64,000 nucleotides of DNA from Dicaeum eximium. Lineage: Eukaryota > Chordata > Aves > Passeriformes > Dicaeidae. Of this stretch, positions 1 to 12,600 are shown in pieces. The position numbers and the translations under genes are program-made. The DNA lies in the NCBI GenBank assembly GCA_013396995.1, contig VWZP01007350.1, positions 790,248-854,247 on the forward strand. The letters are read 5' to 3'. The notes beneath the pieces were generated by a model. The model was given only the letters and a program-made list of their open reading frames with translations, made no database searches and was not told where the DNA came from. The stretch's first letter is position 1. Every line of letters begins with the position of its first letter.

Positions 1-560
1 GATGGCTGGATTTTGCCAACAGTTCCTCTGCATTAGCTGTCACATGGTGAATTTTTTAAAAATGTTGAGGGCACCTTACAAGATCTTTGTCGTTTTCTGT
101 GCTTTCATAACCAAAATGTCTCTAGTAAATACCCTTAAGTCTAACAGCACTGCTGTGTAGGAACAGCCAATCGTGCAATCTTTTAGGCATGCTATACTAA
201 TTATCCTGCTGCAGCTTTAGTCCTGCACATAATTCTTTGCCTGTGGGGACATAGACAAAAAGTCTTCAACATATTTGCTACTAAATATATCTAAAGAACT
301 AAGAAAAATACTTAAGTAAGGGATTTTTCTGCTAGTTTAAAGAAGTAGAAATAAGGTTCTGAAAGGGATGAAGAATTAAGACCTAGCATATGTCATTTTT
401 TTCTGCCTTATCCTTTTTTTATTTTGCAGATAGAAACCTTTTGAAACTACTCTTTGAAATTTTACATTGACTATACAATGTGGTAAAACCAGTTTAATAG
501 GGTTTTAAGTAACTAGATTGAAACATTTTTCTTTTGAAGAACTTTGTGTGACAACTTAAG
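1..560 (+). other. DLG5: DLG5 intron, 3' end of the intron before the first visible exon
   Basis: This AT-rich stretch has no coding signal. It ends in a T-rich run and the acceptor AG at 559-560. The acceptor is not strong: the sequence just before it is mixed rather than pyrimidine-rich. Confidence 0.75.
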
Positions 561-665
561 GAGGGAGAGAGACCGAGCTGTGAGTGACTTGGCTGAAGCT
601 CTTCGCAATCTGGATGATATGAGAAAGCAGAAAAATGATGCCATTCGTGAACTGAAGGAACTGAA
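561..665 (+). CDS. DLG5: DLG5 exon w1 (coiled coil)
   Basis: Acceptor AG is at 559-560 and donor GTATGT begins at 666. The first base completes a codon from the previous exon; residues 1-34 follow and the last two bases start a Lys codon. The peptide begins RERDRAVSDLAEALRNL and is rich in Glu, Lys, Arg and Leu, as expected for the end of the DLG5 coiled coil. Confidence 0.93.
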
Positions 666-3600
666 GTATGTTAGAAAAATGGCCAAACTGCATGAAATTT
701 TGTGATGAAAACTTTGTTTTGTTAGCTGTGTTCTTAAGTGAACCATATGCCTGCAGCTGTTGGCAGCAGGCATTCGTGTTATTGTTTGTGGAAGCATTGC
801 CTATATTTTTAGTTATCATGGAAATTATTATGCTGGACAGTATCTGTTTTATCTTATTAATGAGACTCATGGTGTAAATTTATGCTGTGGAAATACACTT
901 AAGCAATATTGGGATCCTTTCACTGAAGTCATTAACTGCAGCTTAGTTCCTTTCAACTGTTTACCCACTGGTTTATGGGATAAGTTTTACCATTGGTATT
1001 TATCATGCTCTGTATACTGGTGAAGCTCATCGAGGGTAAATTAAATACATTTTGGAAGTGAGAAACCTAGTTGTGCACTTAGTCATGTAAAAATATTGCA
1101 AAAAATGTAAGACTATGTTAAGACAATATATAGAAATGGAAAGTCAATTTGATAGCAGACCAATAATATTGTAAAGACAGAAGCTGAAGGAAATTTTTAA
1201 CAGCTTGGATTTTTGATTTAGAAAACCAAATACAATATCTATCACAATCTTAACATTATTTTTCAGTTTATTTAAAAGGGGATGGTCTGTGTCTGCAAGT
1301 AATAATTTTCTTTGTCTAGAGAAAAGATGGAAAATCAATTGGAAAAGGAGGCCAGGTTTCGTCAATTGATGGCCCATAGTTCCCATGACTCAGCCATAGA
1401 TACAGATTCTCTGGAATGGGAAACAGAAGTGGTAGAATTCGAAAAAGACAGAGTAAGTAAAATCATACACTGCATTGTCTTGTGTATCGGATAGCTCTGA
1501 AGTCAATTATCATGTTTAAATACTAGGTAAGATTAAAAATATGATTTTGGTCTTTTTAGTTCGTTATTGTTTGACAAGGAACTGTGTAGGTGAACATGGA
1601 GGCAGCAGGTGCACTTGTAGCTACATGAAAGTAGTTGATAAAGCCGAACTGTTACATAAAAGCTTTATACTTTTCTTCATAAGCATTATAAATAAAAATA
1701 GTTCCTACATCTAATGTTGCAGGTTACCCAGGACCATGTAGTATAGTGGTCTTTTAAGTTTGTGATTCATTGCAGACATGGCAGAGCTAAGGCAGCCAGA
1801 ACTTAAAATGTGAAGGAAAGAGTGATATTAGAGGCCAATCTTTTACTGGCAACAACACTTGAAATCTATGCATAAATTAGTTAATGTTTTACATTAAGCT
1901 ATTTCTCCTACTTTTGCTCAGATCTGCTGGTTAGAACTTTTAAAGTATTAAAAGTCCTTATTCATGTGAAGATGTGTTTTAGGGCAACATTACTGTTCAG
2001 TTTGAAAATCTGGGATGAAAGGAGATGCTAATCTCTTGCTTGTCTGTGGAGGAAATTAAATCTCTTTTCTATTTTGGCATATTAAGTAAAGTTCTTAAGT
2101 TTAGGAGTCCAGATAACATCTACTTCCTCTCATTATTCTAATAGTATTTTTCGCCATATAATTTGACTTTTTTCTTTGTAGTCTAAAATCTTTAATTTGC
2201 TGCAATATATGTAATTCTTGTATGCTCTTCTACTTGACATGTTTGACTATGAAGACTACACAGGTAGTCTTCCAGATTGTGATTCATTTATAACAGCTTC
2301 TGTATACACCAGAATTTCGTTGTCATTCCTGAATGACAAATTTCAGTAATTAAATGCTGTCAAATTAAATCCCTTGTATTTTACTGCAATATTCAGGGGT
2401 CATCTTTTTTTATATTCTTCCAATCTGTCTGTGTTCTGACATTGCATCCCTACAAAATCAGTTATACATTCCTTTTTTGACATAAAAATACCAAATTATA
2501 ATAATAATTTTGTACCAACCTTGATCAAATATAGGGAAAAATCTTTGCTGACCTACCAGCATTTGAATTCCACGGTCAAGATTATAGAGTTAAATACATT
2601 TCAATCCTTGTATTTTTGCTTAAACTTCACCTGTCTGATTAAACTTGTGTTGTACATAATCACTCAGCTCAAAACTGAGATAAGTAGTACTCACTTTTCA
2701 ACTCTGTTGCTGTGTAATGGTACTGTGGTCTTTACTTGGTCCTTATTTTATGGCAGCCTAATGCTCTTCCCTATGAAATTTTTGTCTTACATAGGACATT
2801 GGAAAGAATTATAAGGATTTTAATATATTTATGTCAGCTTTAGCTGAATTTATTTTCTGGTAATATCTTGATCTTTTTGCATGCTTTATCTTCAGCTTTT
2901 ATTAGGCATCTTTTTTTACTCCCTGAAGATTTCATGCCTCTTCTGATTTTGAGGGGATAACTTGAACCATACTTACACATCTGCTTTAGACTGTACCTAT
3001 TTTTTTATGTTAGTTTTTAAATCTGCAGTATCATCACCCTTCATTATGCTGGGATAGTTGATCCAGTAGAAAGCTTCAAGTACAATTCTCTAATTTTTAG
3101 ACGTGTATTATTTAATAGTGAAAATAGTAATAATGACTGTTTGTGGTCGGTTGATACCAATTTACTGTTTTTTGGATCAGTTTTTTCCATATAGTGACCT
3201 TACCATTTACCAAAGCAAGCACTACATTAAAATTTCCCCGTTTTGCTCAATGAATGAGAACTCTTAAAGATTTTTGTCACTTTTTGCATTAACAATGATC
3301 TAGTTTGTGTCAGGCTTGGTAGAATATCACCTCTAAATCTGTATTTAGAAATGGTCCTCCATAATGTCAGAGCTGTCTTTCCTGGTCTCTAGTGGTACCA
3401 CAGCAGAGGTCTGAGTTCACACTAAGACACAGTGCTGTTTCCTTACCTTGGCAGTGGGTTTTTCCCCCATTCCTGGGAAACATGTCCTTGTTTTCTCATT
3501 ACACCACCAATATTGTACCTTACAACAGGTTATATGAGTCTGAATGGGTTTTTTCACATGCTTAGCTGCTTTTCTGTTTCTCTTTGGTGAAGTTCCCCAT

Positions 3601-6600
3601 TTGTATTATTTAAGCCTTAATCTGAGAGAGAAGGATCATTCTAATGTCAGAAGACTAATGGAAATGGGAGTTTCTGTGTTTACATACAAAAAAATAGAAA
3701 CTTACCTGATGCAGGAGCCCTGTAAATATAAAGTACACAGCACAAACATGCAGTAATGCCTCTTGGTAACAGACACTGTTTGCCAGTGCAGTGGAATCAC
3801 TTGTTATTAATATTTACTAGGATGATATGGACTTGAAAGCACTTGGTTTTGATGTGGCGGAAGGTGTGAATGAGCCGTACCTCCCTGGAGACTGCGGGAT
3901 CTTCGTTACCAAAGTAGACAAAGGAAGTATTGCTGATGGTCGGTTAAGGTAGGGTCTGACTTGGGAAGATACCTGTTGGTTTTTTGATCATAATAAACTA
4001 AATATGAGCATATTGGACATCGTCATCATTATTTTCATTTTTTGAAGTTATTTTTTCTTTATCATTTGCCACATGTATATTATTAATGTTGGTTGGGAAA
4101 TCACACTGAGAAGACCAATGCCTAAAAGCATTACAGAAAATAAACAGTTTGAGTCAGCACTTAAAACTCAAAAGAATTTGAAATTTCTTTTGTTTCACTC
4201 TGCCCTGTTTACTCCATTATTATCATCTCCTCAAACCTATATCTATTTATTTAAATTTTAGCAAAAACATGAGGGTGAGTTATTGAGGGAGGGCAAGAGA
4301 AAAGGAGAGTAGAGCAAGGGATCATATGGAGCTATCTGCTATTCTTGGTGTTGATAGAAGCTTTTTAGTAACATTTCTCAGTACAAAGCATTGCTTTTAA
4401 ACAGTAGTCATTAGTGATTTGACTATATACTTTTCTTCATGAAGTGCAGACTAACAGTCCTGGTTTTCATGTAGCTGCTCTTTAATGCTTTTTCTGGAAT
4501 GGGTAACTCCAGATAATGAAAGATGATTTTATTGAGATCAGCTCTGTTGCATGCATTTCATGGAACATTATTCATGTGTCCAGCAAAGTGTGCTTATAAC
4601 TGACCTACCTAATTCTGTGTATCTACCAGAGTGAATGACTGGCTGCTGAAGATAAATGATGTGGATCTTACCAATAAGGATAAAAAACAAGTTATAAAAG
4701 CTGTTCTAAATGGAGGAGGTGTTATTAATATGGTGGTTCGAAGAAGGAAGTCTTTAGGTGGGCGAGTGATAACACCTCTTCACATCAATGTTTCTGGACA
4801 TAAAGGTAATGACTCTAAAGGATGGATGTAAATGGCACATGTTTGTGCAGCCAAATAAAGCTTGACGTACAGGTACATGTTCTCTGAGTCTTTGCTTAAA
4901 TCACATTTACATGTTGATGGCCTCCTAGAGAAGAGTTTTCATTGTTTGTTTTTAAGCAAACCAAGAATGCTGTTATTGATAATAGCTTCATCTTGTAAGT
5001 ACAGTTTTCTTTTTGTCCTTGGGTGGGTTTTAGTTGATTCGTTTTTTAAATACTTGTCTCTGGTTAGCTACCTGTTTGGAATGTTCATGGGAGTGTAAAC
5101 AAGTCTGTTAAACCCAGTTACCCCATCTTTGTGTGATGATATTAATTTTTGGGATATTTAAAATTCTTGTTTTCTCTGTCTTATTTATTTGAAAGGGTTT
5201 TCAGAAATTGAAATTAAACTAGGTTGGTAGTCATATTTCTTTCATGTGCTGACAGGTGAGACATGTCATTTGAGCAATATATTTGAATTGCAGAATCAAA
5301 TTCTTTTCTATCTATTTCAGATAGTGGAGTCAGTCTAGAAAATGGAGTATTTGTTGCTGCTGTTGTGCCTGGAAGCCCAGCTGCCAAAGAGGGTTCCCTC
5401 ACTGTGGGAGATAGAATAATTGCTGTAAGTCTTAAAAATGCATTTATCTTTCTAAATTTTTATTTATTTTGAAGTGTTACACCTGGCTTTTTTATATCTA
5501 TGTATGGAACGGTATCTGTCCTTCTTATTCTGACTAGGAAAGATCAGTTCCAGAAAGAAATCCCTTCATTGGATGAGAGGTTCCTTGTCTTATAAATGTT
5601 GGTACCACAGCTGTCATCCGTTCTGAGGAGGGAGTCTATCCCTGGGTGCCTGTGCAGCCTTACAGGATGGGTGTGGTTTGTGCACTGTGACAGGGGAGGT
5701 GGCTGCTGTTGGTACAGCTGCACAGAGGGTGTCCTGGACTGGTGGTGTTACCCTGGGTCCCTGCAGCAGTTGCAGATGGGACTTAGGAGTTGTCCATTCT
5801 TCACTCTTGAAAATGCACAAACATCAACCAGACTCCAGTCAAATATACACATGCAGACTAGTGTTTTCCCTGTCTCAGAGGTACTCTACATGAAATCCTC
5901 TCTGCTTGTTACCTTGGATTTAGAGATGTCTGTTGTGGTTTCTTTTCTCTGCAGATCAATGGCATTGCACTAGATAATAAGTCACTTACTGAATGTGAAG
6001 CTCTGCTACGAAACTGCAGGGATTCCCTTACTCTGTCACTCATGAAGGTGAGTAGCAGAAGCTAAATTGGCAGAATTCTCTTGAATTTATGCAGTATGAT
6101 TTTAGTTGTTCAAGGAAGAGTATATGGAAGAAAATGGGTGCATCAAAATGGGGGAAAGGCAACCATCTGGATGCATTTCTCTGGTGGTACGTTTGCTCAA
6201 CAGTTATTTCTCAAGTAAGGCTCTTGTGCCATCTAGTAGTAAATGAGACTAACGTACTGTCTTCTTTCCCATTTGTTTGCTGGTCACATGAAATGAGTGC
6301 TACCACAATTGCTTGCTGCTTCTTGGGTTTTGCTTCAGAGCTGCAGCGCTTTTGTACATCAAAGATAACTGCCTGCTGACTAAAGAAAGTTAGCTTTTAG
6401 TCAGGGAGGGAGTTATGCAGAAAACTGAACTCTTTCTGTCATGAAGATTATGTAGAAGGCTTTGATTTTCAGGCTTATTTCTATAAAATAATTACTTCTG
6501 TTTTGCTTTTTGAGTTTAGAATCCCGTTATTCGGGTCCTGTCATATGGATTTTGAGTTGTAATTTCAGAGAGCTTGAGGTTTTAAGAAAGTAAGAAGATG

Positions 6601-9600
6601 AAATGTTTAATGGGAAATAGGCAGTAAAAGTTATCTTACTGGCATCACTTATCAGAGGCAGAAGTAGAATGCAGGTCCCTTCACGTTCAGATGAGTACTT
6701 TTGCCACCATGTGGAGTTGCCTTTTTGGAATTGTTCTAAAAATGTTAAAAAAATTTTTCTAGCTTCATTTCATTTGATGTTCTGTGCTTTGAATTTAAGA
6801 TATTATTAAGTATATATTCAGGTATAGATAAATCAAGGAGGCTAGAATATGACTCATACTAAACAGAAATCAGCCACAATAATAAGATATCACATGTGAT
6901 TTTTGTTTTAGGTTTTTCCTCAGAGTTCATCGTGGAGTGGTCAAAATATATTTGAAAATTTGAAGGATTCAGAAAAAATATCAAACTGTAGAGTTCATGG
7001 GTCAGAGATACAAGCACAAAATAAAAGAAATCTGAAACTCAACAGCTCAACCCAGACAGACATTTTCAATCCAGACATCCTGGATGGCAAGAAGGACCAG
7101 AGCGATCAGGGCAGCGCTTCATTTTGCGATCACAAACCTTTCCCCAGTAACATGTTACGAGTCGACTCTCGTAGGAACACGGTGCACAGTTGCCATAGTA
7201 ATTCAGAACACAGTCTCAGCTCCTTCAGCCCAGACACATATGGGGACCAAGGCTATGGAGCTGTTGACCTGGACAGCAGGAGGCTACCTTACGAACCTAC
7301 AGGAGCTGACTGTGTGATGGTTGAGACAGCGTTTGACAAAGGGCATGGAACTAAGCACAGTGGTGGTACCTGGCCAAAAGTCATGGTTAATATCTCAGCA
7401 ACAGAAACAGAAAAGTTCTCTGTATATAAAAAGCCAAAACAAAGGAAGTCTATCTTTGACCCTGATACTTTCAAAAGGCCACCAACTCCTCCTAAACTGG
7501 ACTACCTTTCCCCTAATCAGGTGACAGGCCATTCACCTCAGCCATCAAAAGCTGAAGTGGCTTCAACTCCTCCAACTCCTCCTAAGAGAAGTGACTCCAT
7601 CAAATTTAAACATAAACAGCAGGCAAGCTCTGCATCAGAGTCTACGGTAACAACAGGATCGCCACCCACCAGCCCAGCCACTGCCCAAGCTCCAGTTTCC
7701 TTGGCACTTAAACAGGACTCTGCTACTCTCAAGGGGCGCAGCAGGAACGCTGGGCATTATTATCGGGAGGAGGGAATTGACTGCACTCACCTGTCTTCAA
7801 GAAAATCCTGTGAAGATGACATTGGCTTTCAAAGAGTTGAAGAGCCAGAGATCAAAAGACCACGGCCAAAATCGGCTCCTGCTCTGAGGCATAAAATGAC
7901 CCCTGTGCCCATTCCTAATCCTGCACTTCAGGTAGAAGCTTGGTATATTGAAGCACAAAACTAGAAACCTTGAAGTGTATTAGCAGTGTGGTTTTGGGTG
8001 CCCAGTTGTGTACCAGAGCAGGAGAAGTATAGCCCATCCTCAGAGTTCAGGTCCTCTGAACTCAGGCTCAGTTGGCACTTGGCAGTATCACAAAATACAG
8101 AACCAATATGTGGAGTTCCAGTATTTAACAGGCAGTGGTGGCCACCAAACACAAAGATAGCCTTATGCTTAGCTGCCATACCTGGGGTTTTAATGCTGCT
8201 TGTTGGAACATCTGGGCTCTTATGTATGTTTTTGACAACCTGAAAAGAAGTAAGTAAAACCACAAAACATCTGCTTTAGAAAAACTGAAAATAGGGTCTC
8301 TGAAGTTTTACAAAAGTCAGATTGGTTGTCCAGATCACTGTATGATATAATGGAAGGAGGTGTACCACCAATAGTGTTGGTTTTTTGTAAGTCTTTCAAT
8401 GTGTCAAAATACTTTTGTACATCTTATCTGAAATTCAAAGGGTATTAGGCCCATTACGCTATGAAGGTGAGCTGTTTATTAGAATATGATGCACATGCAA
8501 AATCAGCACATAATTTGTTAGAATAAACAACCCTGCTGAGAAGGTGGTGCGTCATGTCTTGACAGAGTGGATGGAAGAAAAATTTTTTGCTCTGGGAAGG
8601 GCCTATTTAGATGAGTACATTATATAAAGTGACATAATCAATAATGTTATTTCAGGTCCACTGCCTCAGATTTGCTCAGCTGGCAGAGATTATTTTTTTA
8701 TTTTCCAACTGAAAACTGAAGTTTATAGACATGTTACTTTTTTTTAATGTAATTACAGCATAACTACTTAGAATTTAATATTCTTTTTCCTTACTTGTTT
8801 ATACCTGGATAATCCTACCCTGTTCACACAGTTTTAGAAGCAATACAGATAGCAGAGCTGAATTGGAAGTAGTGCAGGGTTAGAGCCATATCCTGCAAAA
8901 ATACTTGTGTAAGAGAAAAACTGGCAGGGTTTTATGCCTTTTTTTTCTTTTTTTTTGTCTACTTCCATTTTGTTTTGTCTGCTTCCATTCCTTATGCATT
9001 CCCAAATATTTTTAGGGAAAAGTAATTATGGAGAGCTTTAGGTCTCTGTGTAAGCACTGCTCAGCAAAAAATGAAAACATACCTGTGTTACTAGCACAGT
9101 CTAAAAAAACATAGTCCTTACTAGGTAATATGAAGAGCATTAACTCTGTCCCGGCCAAAACCAGCACAACAAATGACAGAAAAGCAAAAGAGTTTGATTT
9201 TGTAGCTGTAGTCGGCAGATTTGGTCTGAAGAGCATTATGGCTAAGAGAAAGGTCACAAGAACTGCACTGCACGAAGCAAAGGAGGGCATATTCCAATGT
9301 CATATTTTAGCATGTATGTAACAACAAAACAAGATCAAGATACTGAACACATGTGAATAGGGGGTGTTTGCTTTGTGTAGAATATCAAGTTGATCCATTT
9401 GCACTGATAGTCCTGTTCTTCATTGTAGTGCATTGTCATGAGCACATGCATCGCCCTGGCAATAAGTGTAGTAATATTTGTATAGTGAGAAATGAGTGAG
9501 TAAAGAGTTGCCAGTTGTGACAAGGACACATGTAGGTGGGGACTTATGCCCAGGAGATTAGTTAGCTGGAACAGAGTGGGTGGTTTTGGCACTCACTGTT

Positions 9601-12600
9601 GAAGACACCAAAGGATATATGGGGACATACTGCAGTTGCTTCAATGTGCTGCCCAAGCTGTGTTACAGGTGGCAAGTAGGTGTTGGTTTGAGGTAAAGAA
9701 GAAAATTACATAATAGAATCACAATTACTTTTGTTTTGTTTTTAAAGTTACTTTATGTCTTAGTTAATTTTTGTTTCTAGGAATAAATTAAAACTAGGTT
9801 CTATGATTGTTTATTTTTCTTCTCTTTCCCCTGTCCACCCACAAAATAGGCAGAGCTCTGTAACTCTAAAGTTGTTGGCCAGAGAGCACAAGTGGTACTG
9901 TGCCCTTAAATGTGGGCATCAGTCACATGGAAAATTTTCTTCTGGTGGAAATGCCCTTGTTGATTGCAGCTACATCAGGTTGTTGTGACAGTAGTGCCCA
10001 GTCTGCATGCATTCACTCCTGAAGTAGGATTTGTAATAGCAAAACATGGTGTAGTTTAATTTGTACCCATATTGGGTGTTGTCATTTTACTTAGGTATGT
10101 ATATATACAGTTAATTTTGTGTACTGTGGTAAGTTGATGAATTAGGTGTGCTTTAATTCCTGAATAGTAGGTGGAACAGTTACTAGTGCAGACATGAAAA
10201 TGATCACGTTCTGGCTCTAAGAAAGTGCCTCTGCCTTTTAGAGTCTTTGTGCTCTCAGTAACTCTTCATTTAATCAAATACTGCTATCGTAAGAACTGTA
10301 AGTACATTTTCAATAATTATTTTTCACTTTTTACATGCATCAGTCGCATATTTTGTGTTCTACATTTCAAATGTGTTAACGCCATGTGCTGAGCCCTGCA
10401 CTTGCAGCTCTCCTGCATCACTGTCAATGTCTGAGCTATTCTCACATGTTTTTAACTCCCCAGTGTCTACTTTTTATATACAGAACAGAAGTTGTGAGCT
10501 TCTAAAACCTGAATTGCTTGTTGAAGAGAGGTTATTCCACATGTGTCTTCAAATGCAGGCTTAGAGGAAAAGGCTTTCTGACTTTTTAGCCAGATTTTCT
10601 ATAGCAAACACTTGTGACAATAGTGGCTGAAGTATCCTGTGAAAGCTGTTATTTTGAAGAAGAAATATAACTATATGCTGGGTGTTTCATTGATGCAAAG
10701 GATATCAGTTAAGTTGCAAATACTGGCCTAAGGAGATTACGAAATAATAAAAAATTGTAACAGAGTAGGATGGAGGAAAAATGGATAGAAGGATATCATT
10801 GAAAGACAAATGTTTAAGAAGCACTGTGGTGGCACATTGTGGAACAGATACCTGAAAGATTGATTTTGCTTATTGTTCCACAGTTTGGCTGTTTTACTCT
10901 TTTGAATCTCCAACTTCCTGTAATCAAATTTCTGTGTTCTTGTAGGTGCAGAAGTATGCTCCAGCTAGTGAGGAGCATCTGTCTCCAGAGCTACAGGAAT
11001 GGGCACCATATTCCCCCAAACGTTCTGCCAGGCACAGCGATGGCTTTGTGCCTGCTGCCTTATACCCTGGCAGCATGTCAGCAGGTGGGTGACAGAACTC
11101 CAAACCACTTTCTAGGAATGCCCCAAGGCACTTGTCCACGTTTGACAATATTGGGGATTAGTTGTGTTAAGTACGGAAGAAACACTACTCACAAAACCTG
11201 TTTCCATGGTCTGTTGTAGTCTGAACATGCTGTGCTCAGCTTTTGGACTGTAAAGAAGTGAAGCTTGATTAAGAATCGCTAAGGAAGCTGAGCAACTTCT
11301 GGCTGGAGGATTTGTTTCATCAGTTTCTGTGCAGAGAAGTTGTCAATACATTAGTGCAGAACAAGGTGTAGCCTGTCCTTTAGGAGGAAAAGTAAGATTT
11401 TCAGATTTTTGAAAGTAAATGGAGGTATCTCAGGCTTGAGCTGCTTTATTTCTGAAATTCTTCCAAGGAAAATATCTGATATTCAGGAAGTGAAACATAT
11501 TCAGTTCTACCTGTGGCAAACATTTGGGTATTTGACGTTGAGTGCCCAAACTGGCTGTGCTCTTAATCCAAGTGAAAGGTTAAATCTGAGTGTGTTTGAG
11601 GTACTAAGATACTGAAGAGGGGACTCTCAAGAAGCTCAGTATATATCAGTATAATCAGGTGGAACAGAAAGCAGCATTTTGTCTCAGTTGATGGAGCAGT
11701 TTTTGGTATTGAAGTTCATGTCAGCAGGTTTTGAATTGGCACTGACTAAATGGGGTGCTTAAGGAGCTAATTAGGATATTGTATGCTAGTTAATTGAAAT
11801 AGTCAAGAAGCATTTGGTAAATGTGTTGTCAGATAGATTGCTCCGTCTTTGGTGCCTAGTTTTAGATTTCAGTTTTCAGCAGTTGCATATTAATCTAAAA
11901 TTTTCAATCTGATGATAGTGATTTTTATGAGTTTATCCTCTCTTCCTGTAAAGCCGCAAATTCCTGTAAGTTCTAGAAGTTATGGAAGATTTTTATTCTT
12001 ACTGGAGAGCATGAAGGTAATAATCTTTGTATAGGAAACAGTGGACAGCTTCACACAATGGCCCCAGTCAGTTGAAAAGACATGCTCAAGAGTAGTTCAG
12101 ACCAAGAAGCCTTTGCTCTTCTTTGATTTCTTTTACTTTTCTCTCACTTTGTCTTTTAATTGCAGTAGAAAAAGTATTAAAAGTATTATTTCTAACCTTG
12201 TAGTTAACTTTTATCTTAGCATGATACTTTTGCATGGTAACTGAGTCAAGTCAAACCTACTTGAGACAATATTAGACAATATGAGTCTGTGTCTTGAAAT
12301 GAGAACAAGTTTTTGCTACTGTGTTCTGTGCTACCACCTCATTTAGGAGGGAATTTTAGGATAGACTTTGGTTCAGTACTGAAGGATGAATATACTTTAA
12401 AAAGCAGCTTGAGTAATAAGTTTCAGAAATAAATATTAGAATTTAAAGTCACACTAGAAGTGGGACTCTTTGAGGCAACAAAAGAGAGGAACCAGAATGA
12501 TTATAGCTGCAGTCAGTTCAAGTGCCAAATAAAATCTTGCATGCTGGTTGGATGACTAAATGCAGAATTTTCATTTCTGGTTGAAAAATTGCTGTACTTG

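Noticed and set aside
561..566. NAGNAG acceptor (AAGGAG) at exon w1
   Set aside because: The second AG is preceded by G, which is strongly disfavoured at acceptors, so alternative use is unlikely.
5596..5973. Coding extension of DLG5 through the GC-rich part of the w5-w6 intron
   Set aside because: Human DLG5 joins the two flanking exons directly, both have good splice sites in phase 0, and the intervening frames have no match to the protein.
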